Source: RGIG1959 sp964564305 (lineage in GTDB: Bacteria > Bacillota > Clostridia > Oscillospirales > Acutalibacteraceae). Taken from it: 29,741 nucleotides of DNA. Under the pieces are notes generated by a model that ran no database searches, had not been told where the DNA came from, and saw only the letters and a list, made by a program, of their open reading frames with translations. Each line of letters begins with the position of its first letter. Position 1 is the stretch's first letter. Positions 24,522-29,741 of this stretch are shown here, piece after piece. Location: the NCBI GenBank assembly GCA_964564305.1, contig CAZMAM010000019.1, positions 1 through 29,741 on the forward strand. The letters are read 5' to 3'. The position numbers and the translations under genes are program-made.

Positions 24522-24902
24522 GATTTTCGGTACCTCCATCTGGTGATAAGTTGTTTGTCCCGCTTCAACCCGGGGCGGCAAGTCCCGAGTATGAAGATCT
24601 TCGGTATATCCGCATGTCTTTTGCCGTGCGTAAGGTTTCGTGCGGTGTTTCGTCGGAAAAACCAATGCCATAGCGCGCAGCGGCGCTTACCTACGGTTTG
24701 GTAAAAACCGAATTGACCGATTGGCTTCGGTGTAACAACGAAAAACAAACGAACCTCTGTGCGGCAATGCCGCCAAGCGGATTATTGCGGGGTTGCCTTT
24801 ATATCAAGCCGCGAAAACAAAACGCGGCGCGAACAGCAGAGAAAACAACAGACAAATTTGATATTCGGGGGGGGCAAGTTATTTTCAAGTTATGCTATAG
24901 AA
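24522..24902. other. ffh-rpsP intergenic region with hairpins
   Basis: No gene seen. On the minus strand it has a hairpin ACCGAA...TTCGGTTTTTACC (24731-24703), a possible weak terminator. A second hairpin GCCGCG/CGCGGC lies at 24828-24808. A run of eight C on the minus strand (24874-24867) precedes them. Segments at 24760-24785 (GGCATTGCCGCACAGAGG read on minus) resemble an end of the dispersed repeat. No convincing rpsP promoter was found. Confidence 0.4.
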
Positions 24903-26246
24903 TTAAAAAGCGCCAAAGTTACCCGGCATCGCTCTGCCCCGGCGGCGGGCTTTTTTCCCGCCTTTCTTCATTTGCTTCATCATCTGGCGCATTGCCTCAT
25001 ACTGTTTCAGCAGACGGTTGACGTCTTCAACTTTTGTGCCGGAACCTAAGGCAATCCGGCGTTTTCGGGAAGGGTTGATGATATTCGGCCTTTGCCGTTC
25101 CGCGGGCGTCATCGAGAGAATAATGGCTTCCAGCCGGTCAAACTGCCGCTCATCCACTTCCACATTTTTGATTTTGTCGCCCACGCCCGGCAGCATAGAG
25201 AGCAGTGATTTCATATCGCCCATTTTGCGCACCTGACGCAGTTGATCCAGCATATCCCCAAGATCGAAGGATTCTTCCTGCAATTTACGCGCCAGCGCTT
25301 CCGCTTCTTTATCGCTGATTTGTTGCTGGGCGCGCTCGATAAGGGACATTACGTCTCCCATACCCAAAATGCGGGATGCCATGCGCTCGGGGTGAAAAAC
25401 TTCCAAATCGTCCGTTTTTTCACCGGTGCCGACAAATTTAATAGGTTTTCCCGTGACCGCTTTGACCGAAAGCGCTGCGCCGCCGCGGGCGTCGCCGTCC
25501 AATTTGGTGAGCACCACGCCTGTAATGCCCAGCGATTCGTCGAAAGTTTTGGCCACATTCACCGCGTCCTGCCCCGTCATTGCGTCCACCGCGAGCAGAA
25601 TTTCTTTCGGTTCAACCTGCGCCTGAATGCGCCGGAGTTCTTCCATTAGCGCTTCGTCGATATGCAAGCGCCCGGCGGTATCTAAGATGACGTAATCGTT
25701 TCCGTAATCTTTCGCTTGGGCAACCGCTGCCTTGGCGATTTGTACCGGGTCGGCGTTGCCCATTTCAAACACGGGTGCTCCCGCTTTTTCTCCCATTACC
25801 TTGAGTTGCGTAATCGCCGCGGGACGGTACACATCGCAGGCGACAAGCAGCGGCCGGTTTCCTTTTCCGCGAAGCATTTTGGCAAGTTTCGCGCAATGAG
25901 TGGTTTTGCCCGACCCCTGCAGCCCGCACATCATCACCACCGTAGGCGGATGGCTGGCTGTTTCCAGTTTCGCCGCTTCACCGCCCATTAAGGCAATCAA
26001 TTCATCGTTGACGATTTTAATGACCGTCTGCGCCGGAGTCAGGCTTTCCATCACCTGCTGCCCCACCGCGCGTTCGGTGACTTTTGCGGTGAATGCTTTC
26101 GCTACTTTAAAATTGACGTCCGCTTCCAAAAGTGCCAGCCGTACTTCCCGCATGGCTTCTTTTACGTCTGCTTCGGAAAGCTTGCCTTTGGAACGCAGCC
26201 GCTTAAATGCGGAAGTTAATTTTTCGGTTAATCCTTCAAACGCCAC
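24903..26246 (-). CDS. ffh: Signal recognition particle GTPase Ffh
   Basis: Ffh binds signal peptides of nascent membrane and secreted proteins and, with 4.5S/SRP RNA and FtsY, targets ribosomes to the translocon. 447 aa, normal length. The N domain begins MAFEGLTEKLTSAFKRLRSK. The GTPase has GLQGSGKTT (G1), DVYRPAAITQL, DTAGRLHIDE (G3) and TKLDGDARGG (G4). The M domain has the methionine-rich hydrophobic groove (LLSMLPGVG, MRQMMKQMKKGGKK) and the RNA-binding RKRRIALGSGT. The start is GTG at 26246 with GGAGG 11 bases upstream. It is 17 bases after ylxM. With secA in the window it supplies the co-translational branch of export. Confidence 0.98.
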   Translation of the reverse strand: MAFEGLTEKLTSAFKRLRSKGKLSEADVKEAMREVRLALLEADVNFKVAKAFTAKVTERAVGQQVMESLTPAQTVIKIVNDELIALMGGEAAKLETASHPPTVVMMCGLQGSGKTTHCAKLAKMLRGKGNRPLLVACDVYRPAAITQLKVMGEKAGAPVFEMGNADPVQIAKAAVAQAKDYGNDYVILDTAGRLHIDEALMEELRRIQAQVEPKEILLAVDAMTGQDAVNVAKTFDESLGITGVVLTKLDGDARGGAALSVKAVTGKPIKFVGTGEKTDDLEVFHPERMASRILGMGDVMSLIERAQQQISDKEAEALARKLQEESFDLGDMLDQLRQVRKMGDMKSLLSMLPGVGDKIKNVEVDERQFDRLEAIILSMTPAERQRPNIINPSRKRRIALGSGTKVEDVNRLLKQYEAMRQMMKQMKKGGKKARRRGRAMPGNFGAF

Positions 26247-26263
26247 CGGTACAATGCCCTCCG

Positions 26264-26629
26264 TTATCCTTCCAAAAGAGCGTTAGCCCGCGCCGCGATG
26301 CGCTGAGCCAGCCTTTCAACGGTTTCCCGCGCATTGCCCTTTCCGTTGGCCTCGCGCAGCCGCGTAACATCGTTTAAGATGTCGGAAGCCTTATTCCGCA
26401 TTTCCGTCAGCCGCGCCGCAAGGCCTAAGCGCTGCTCCATATCGACCATTTGGGATTCCGCCCGTTTTACGGAGTCTCGCACGCCTTGGCGGGTAATGCC
26501 CTCGTTTTGTGCAATTTCCGAAAGAGAAAAGTCTTGGTTGTAGTACTGTTCCACGATTTCGCGCTGTTTTTCGGGTAATATATCGCCGTAATAATCAAAC
26601 AGCACCGCGATTTGCATACTTTTTGCCAA
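26264..26629 (-). CDS. ylxM: YlxM-family sigma-70-region-4-like regulator of SRP
   Basis: A YlxM/p13-family protein, 121 aa, normally encoded just upstream of ffh. The family motif LFDYYGDILPEKQREIVEQYYNQDFSLSEIAQNEGITRQGVRDSVKR is a sigma-region-4-like helix-turn-helix. A helical tail with alternating charges follows (RLTEMRNKASDILNDV). Work on streptococcal homologues links YlxM to the SRP pathway. The start is probably TTG at 26629, with AAGAGG eight bases upstream; the ATG at 26617 has no well-spaced site. The open frame continues to 26692, but the -10 box at 26698-26703 rules that out as a start. The gene leads the ylxM-ffh unit. Confidence 0.88.
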   Translation of the reverse strand: MAKSMQIAVLFDYYGDILPEKQREIVEQYYNQDFSLSEIAQNEGITRQGVRDSVKRAESQMVDMEQRLGLAARLTEMRNKASDILNDVTRLREANGKGNARETVERLAQRIAARANALLEG

Positions 26630-26697
26630 GACCGCCACCTCTTCTTTGAAAATTCCGTGTTGCTGTAAAGCTTTTGCCTTTACACCCGGCAAAAAAG

Positions 26698-26726
26698 ATT
26701 ATACAACCGAAATGCCGCCGTGTCAA
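26698..26726 (-). promoter_or_regulatory. ylxM-ffh promoter
   Basis: On the minus strand: perfect TTGACA (26726-26721), 17 bases, perfect TATAAT (26703-26698). The strongest promoter match in the window. Transcription would start near 26690, which sets the ylxM start downstream of that. Confidence 0.92.
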
Positions 26727-26767
26727 GCAAAAAATATGGGGTACCTGATGAAGCAGAAATAAGGGCA

Positions 26768-26811
26768 TAAAAGCACTCCCCACAGCCGGATTGAATTTGC
26801 TGCGGGGAGTG
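26768..26811 (-). terminator. Terminator after the anti-sigma gene
   Basis: CACTCCCCGCAGC / GCTGTGGGGAGTG on the minus strand (26811-26799 with 26786-26774), 12-base loop, one G-U pair, then CTTTTATG. It closes the sigma/anti-sigma transcript, 20 bases past the stop. Confidence 0.75.
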
Positions 26812-26830
26812 TTTCCGTGTTTACTTTTGT

Positions 26831-27595
26831 TTACTTGGTGATTACATTCAAATCGGGCTCACCGTTTTCAATGATGCTGAGAATCAAATTGGCAGTCACC
26901 CGGCTGACGTTGTCCGCCTCGTTTTTATCTCCCGCACATTCCACGTATATATTTGTGCGGCCAAGTGTAAATGTTCCAAAAAATACAGCGGTTTGATTTC
27001 CTTTGCTGTTGGCATCTGTGATGAAATATCCTGTCGTAACGGGAATTCCGTCAACCGAAGATGATGTCTCATTTCCTTCTATCAAAACGTCATTTACGGG
27101 AAAACCGTCACTTGCGAATATTACTTTAGCATCTCCGATTTCTCCTTCAAGCCGGAGTAATTCTCCGGTTTCCTCGCGGAAAATCCCCATACCGCGTCGT
27201 GGCTCGGAAGTCTTTGGAAACAGAATGTCTAATTCTTCGTTCGACAGTTCTCTTGAAGAAGTGGGAAAGCCTACATCACCAAAATTTGCCTCTGCGCTGC
27301 TGCCCGAGTGATACACGATAGAATCACCGTTTGCAAGGCCAACCGTGTACTCCTTGGAGCCGAACCATCCCACGCTAGCGCCTATAATTCCCGTAACAGC
27401 GACAAGGGCTACCAGGCAAACGGCAACAGGGACAAGGAACCGCTTTTTTGTTTTTTTCTGTGACATCGAATTCACCTTATCCTTTCTGTTATGAACAGAA
27501 CGGTTCTGCTCCAATATGGCAGATAGCATACGCTCATTTGCGGAATCGCTCGGTTCAATTTTGTTCCACGATGTAATCACTTGATTATTCTTCAT
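26831..27595 (-). CDS. Probable anti-sigma factor, single-pass membrane protein
   Basis: 254 aa. A cytosolic N-terminus of about 50 residues (SDSANERMLSAILEQNRSV) precedes one membrane helix (about 53-75, FLVPVAVCLVALVAVTG). The extracytoplasmic part of about 175 residues has YTVGLANGDSIVYHSG, ELDILFP and a beta-rich end (YFITDANSKGNQTAVFFGTF), possibly related to DUF4367-type sensor domains. No zinc anti-sigma HxxxCxxC motif is present. The ATG at 27595 lies within the sigma gene's last 11 bases and has AGGTG nine bases upstream, so the two are translationally coupled. Anti-sigma function is inferred from this pairing and topology; no name is assigned. Confidence 0.7.
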   Translation of the reverse strand: MKNNQVITSWNKIEPSDSANERMLSAILEQNRSVHNRKDKVNSMSQKKTKKRFLVPVAVCLVALVAVTGIIGASVGWFGSKEYTVGLANGDSIVYHSGSSAEANFGDVGFPTSSRELSNEELDILFPKTSEPRRGMGIFREETGELLRLEGEIGDAKVIFASDGFPVNDVLIEGNETSSSVDGIPVTTGYFITDANSKGNQTAVFFGTFTLGRTNIYVECAGDKNEADNVSRVTANLILSIIENGEPDLNVITK

Positions 27596-28082
27596 CAAAA
27601 TCATCACCTAACCTTTCTCTGAGGATGGCACGGGCTTCGTGCAAATAATTGCGGACTGTCGATTGCGGCTTTTTCAGGATTCCGGCGATTTCCACGCTCG
27701 TATACCCTTCATAATAATACAGATAGACCACTGTTTTATATTTTTCGGGGAGTTTCATCACCACCCGGAAAATATCATCGGTTTCGATTTTTTCTGAACT
27801 TGGGAGGTTGCAGAAATTCTCTATGTTCTCATGCTTTCGCCACCGGTTCCGTAGAGCATTTTTACAGATGTTTGTGGCGGTTCTGATGAGCCATGCTTTT
27901 TTGTGTTCCTCACTTTCAAAAACAGGACCGCTCTTAATCAGTTTGAAAAATGTATCTTGGACTGCATCCTCAGTATCAGAAGGATTTTTCAGATAAGCAA
28001 AGCAGACACGGTAAACGGTTTTACTGTGGCGTGCATAAATTGACGAGATTTCTTTGTCCGTACGCAACAAAGATTTTGACAT
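27585..28082 (-). CDS. ECF-type RNA polymerase sigma factor
   Basis: 165 aa with the two domains of extracytoplasmic-function sigma factors. Region 2 includes YRVCFAYLKNPSDTEDAVQD, then TFFKLIK, the DED/Q element that binds -10 DNA. Region 4 includes LPEKYKTVVYLYYYEGYTSV, then EIAGILKKPQSTVRNYLHEAR. The linker in between is short, as in the family. The ATG at 28082 has GGAGG ten bases upstream; the open frame runs to 28205 without better starts. The downstream membrane gene overlaps by 11 bases and is likely its regulator. A structured block at 28204-28266 may hold the regulatory site. Stress-response role is family inference; the target regulon is unknown. Confidence 0.92.
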   Translation of the reverse strand: MSKSLLRTDKEISSIYARHSKTVYRVCFAYLKNPSDTEDAVQDTFFKLIKSGPVFESEEHKKAWLIRTATNICKNALRNRWRKHENIENFCNLPSSEKIETDDIFRVVMKLPEKYKTVVYLYYYEGYTSVEIAGILKKPQSTVRNYLHEARAILRERLGDDFDEE

Positions 28083-28203
28083 CTTGCTTTGCCCTCCTTT
28101 CACACTAAATACAATTGAGAACGCCAAAGTGTCGGATGAATATGATTTTTTTTTAAAAAAACCGTTGTAAATCGGAGTGTTGGCAGTCCAAAGAATGGTG
28201 TGC

Positions 28204-28236
28204 ATTCCGAACCCTATCTAACCCTATCTACGGAAT
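28204..28236. repeat. Tandem 10-bp repeat inside an inverted repeat
   Basis: ATTCCG (28204-28209), two copies of AACCCTATCT (28210-28219 and 28220-28229), A, then CGGAAT (28231-28236). Further inverted repeats follow: AATGGTT (28234-28240) with AACCATT (28260-28266). It lies about 120-150 bases upstream of the sigma-factor start and could be a regulator-binding site. Confidence 0.5.
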
Positions 28237-28287
28237 GGTTACAGAATTTGAACCTGTTCGAACCATTTGGATTTAGTTTTCTGTAAT

Positions 28288-28477
28288 GGCGAAACCGCAC
28301 AAAGGCCGGTTATTGCCTTTTCCGCCTGGGCCTGGGCGGTTTTGCGCCTTTTCCGTAATTTAGCCAAAAATTTCCGTGAATACATAGAATACATAAAGGA
28401 TTCACTGGCGGTTTTTGTTCCATCTGACGAAAAATTTGCTCCCGCTTTATGCACGACAATCTTTATGCGGTATTGTC
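28288..28477 (-). repeat. Dispersed repeat, full-length copy
   Basis: 190 bases with ends GGCGAAACCGCACAAAGGCCGG and, inverted, GACAATACCGCATAAAGATT. It aligns along its length with the 13873 copy (21-base exact match at its right end) and shares a 23-base exact block (28348-28370) with the 22519 copy. It has a local 9-base duplication (GAATACATA at 28378-28395). It lies in the gap between the sigma factor and tRNA-Ala. Confidence 0.8.
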
Positions 28478-28564
28478 TTGGTTGTCTTTTTTATATTCTC
28501 CGGTCTCACATCAACGAAAACATACATTTTCGATGTATGGCTGACATATGCATAATATAATACC

Positions 28565-28609
28565 AAAAAACAGGGTGCCTGTTTTGATAGAACAAGCACC
28601 CTGTTTTTT
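28565..28609 (-). terminator. Terminator after tRNA-Ala
   Basis: AAAAAACAGGGTGC (28565-28578) pairs perfectly with 28596-28609 over 14 bp, with a 17-base loop that can pair further. A-run and T-run flank both sides, so it can act bidirectionally. It ends the tRNA-Ala transcript seven bases after the CCA. Confidence 0.88.
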
Positions 28610-28615
28610 GAAATT

Positions 28616-28691
<76 letters not shown>

Positions 28692-28753
28692 TGATTATGC
28701 CGTCGGCCGATTCTGCCGCCTTTTCGATTTTGGCCGCCTTTGCAACGAAAAAT

Positions 28754-28782
28754 ATTCTATCACGGATACAAAAATTTGTCAA
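28754..28782 (-). promoter_or_regulatory. tRNA-Ala promoter
   Basis: On the minus strand: perfect TTGACA (28782-28777), 17 bases, TAGAAT (28759-28754). The tRNA begins about 63 bases downstream. Between this and the divergent promoter at 28931, no gene is visible. Confidence 0.85.
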
Positions 28783-28930
28783 GGCCAAATTCCCGATTAT
28801 TGAACCGAGGTAAAATTTTTTCGTCAATACCCCGAACATGCTCAAAAAGAGAATTTTTGTGCAGTCATTCCAGTGAACGAAGAAGAATTCGGTGCATTTT
28901 CCCGAATTTCCTTTCCGCAGAAGAAAAACA

Positions 28931-28959
28931 TTGCCATTTTGGCCCGAATATGCTAATAT
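28931..28959 (+). promoter_or_regulatory. Promoter of the four-helix membrane protein gene
   Basis: TTGCCA (28931-28936), 17 bases, TAATAT (28954-28959), about 43 bases before the GTG start. Confidence 0.65.
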
Positions 28960-29001
28960 TTTAAGCAAGGAAGTAGGCTTATCGGAAGGGAATGAGGATA
29001 A

Positions 29002-29583
29002 GTGGCCGAAGCAACCGTGGCAAAACAAGCGATCAAAATTGTCAAAGAAAAGAAAGGTCCGTCGCTTCGCGAACATTTGCGCGGGCAAAATGTCTTTTTT
29101 TATCTTTCCGCTTTTGCTTCTCTGTTGTTGATTGTGCTTTTGTTTTTCCCATGGATTCAAGCCGATCCGTCCGCTAAGCGGGAAAGCGCATCGCTATTGG
29201 GCGTTATCCTGCAATGCACCCGGAATGTGGATTTACTGATTTTTATGATTCCCACGGCGCTGATATTTATCGGCATACACGTTACTTATCTGGTTTCTCT
29301 GCTTCGTCCCGGCCATGATCCGATATATTCCGGAACCGTCTCTATTCTCTTGTCCGGCTTAACCATTTTCTTTTTGGTTTTCGCATCCGATTCCGCCTTT
29401 CAGGTGGTTTCTTTAGCTACAGAAGAACAGTTATCGGGCTGGTCCGGGTTTTTGGTTTTGACGGGAGCCAGCATATGGACGCCGGTTCCGGTGATTTGGT
29501 TTTTGCTGGCTTTGGTACAAAAATGGTTTTTGGTGAAATTTGCCCATCCGAAAGAAGTCATTGCTTACCCGGACGGCAAATAA
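29002..29583 (+). CDS. Hypothetical four-helix membrane protein
   Basis: 193 aa, no family recognised. A basic cytosolic N-terminus (KQAIKIVKEKKGPSLREHLR) precedes four hydrophobic helices at about 33-52 (FYLSAFASLLLIVLLFF), 76-100 (VDLLIFMIPTALIFIGIHV), 112-130 (VSILLSGLTIFFLVF) and 150-175 (FLVLTGASIWTPVPVIWFLL). The C-terminal tail is short and charged. The start is GTG at 29002; GAGG lies close upstream and GGAAGGG 11 bases upstream, so the ribosome site is split or weak. It has its own promoter and terminator and stands alone. Intact and probably expressed; function unknown. Confidence 0.8.
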   Translation: MAEATVAKQAIKIVKEKKGPSLREHLRGQNVFFYLSAFASLLLIVLLFFPWIQADPSAKRESASLLGVILQCTRNVDLLIFMIPTALIFIGIHVTYLVSLLRPGHDPIYSGTVSILLSGLTIFFLVFASDSAFQVVSLATEEQLSGWSGFLVLTGASIWTPVPVIWFLLALVQKWFLVKFAHPKEVIAYPDGK

Positions 29584-29604
29584 AATTTATCGCGACACAA
29601 AAAC

Positions 29605-29651
29605 ATCCGCTGTCTGTTGCAGTTTCTGCTTAGCAGGCAGCGGATATTTTT
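29605..29651 (+). terminator. Terminator of the four-helix membrane protein gene
   Basis: ATCCGCTGTCTG (29605-29616) pairs with CAGGCAGCGGAT (29634-29645), 12 bp with one G-U, then ATTTTT. The last 90 bases of the window hold no other feature. Confidence 0.85.
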
Positions 29652-29741
29652 CTTTATTCTGCGGTATCGTCCAAATAAAAATTTTTACGAAAATTGCAAT
29701 AATAAGTTGAACACGCTACTCGAACACTGACGATTGAATCA

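Overview
The window looks like chromosomal DNA of a Gram-positive, fermentative Clostridia member, most likely an Oscillospiraceae/Ruminococcaceae-type gut anaerobe. The evidence is DUF4364 and DUF815 proteins, the ylxM-ffh-rpsP-khpA order, a bifunctional AdhE, an Opp-type peptide importer with a lipoprotein binding protein, frequent GTG/TTG starts with strong Shine-Dalgarno sites, and moderate GC. All assignments come from reading the sequence and its translations; no database search was run.

Layout. 1-3277: three minus-strand genes (RING/zinc-ribbon DUF2628 membrane protein, DUF4364 protein, DUF815 AAA ATPase), closed by a bidirectional terminator at 27-60. 3278-5171: a 500-base divergent gap with a promoter and two repeat copies, then murD. 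5201-8568: adhE (minus), overlapped by a small APH-type kinase gene. 8869-11951: tRNA-Ser(GGA) and secA, each with its own promoter. 12316-13786: a TM2/zinc-ribbon protein and an SPFH-SHOCT protein. 14358-22518: an oppABCDF operon plus a small membrane protein. 22780-26726 (minus): pfkA on its own promoter, then khpA, rpsP, ffh and ylxM. 26831-28082 (minus): an ECF sigma factor and its probable anti-sigma partner. 28616-29583: tRNA-Ala(GGC) (minus) and a divergent four-helix membrane protein.

The most unusual element is the opp operon. Its OppC-type permease carries a complete seven-blade RCC1-like beta-propeller, about 300 residues, inserted between the first membrane helix and the conserved GTDExGRD motif, which should place it outside the membrane. 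Its OppF-type ATPase carries about 170 extra, mainly helical residues between Walker A and the Q-loop. The binding protein (712 aa) is also larger than usual, and a 64-aa single-helix protein follows oppF. Together these suggest an elaborated peptide importer with an extracytoplasmic docking or sensing module.

The second notable signal is a family of dispersed intergenic repeats, about 170-190 bp when complete, with imperfect terminal inverted repeats resembling GGCAACACCGCACAAAG. Copies lie at 3568-3691, 12008-12123, 13873-14045, 22519-22688 and 28288-28477, with isolated ends at 69-85, 3712-3772 and possibly 14302-14318. Two copies have lost their centres, and one appears to supply the stop codon of the last opp-operon gene. 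I do not recognise the family by name; it behaves like a MITE or REP-type element.
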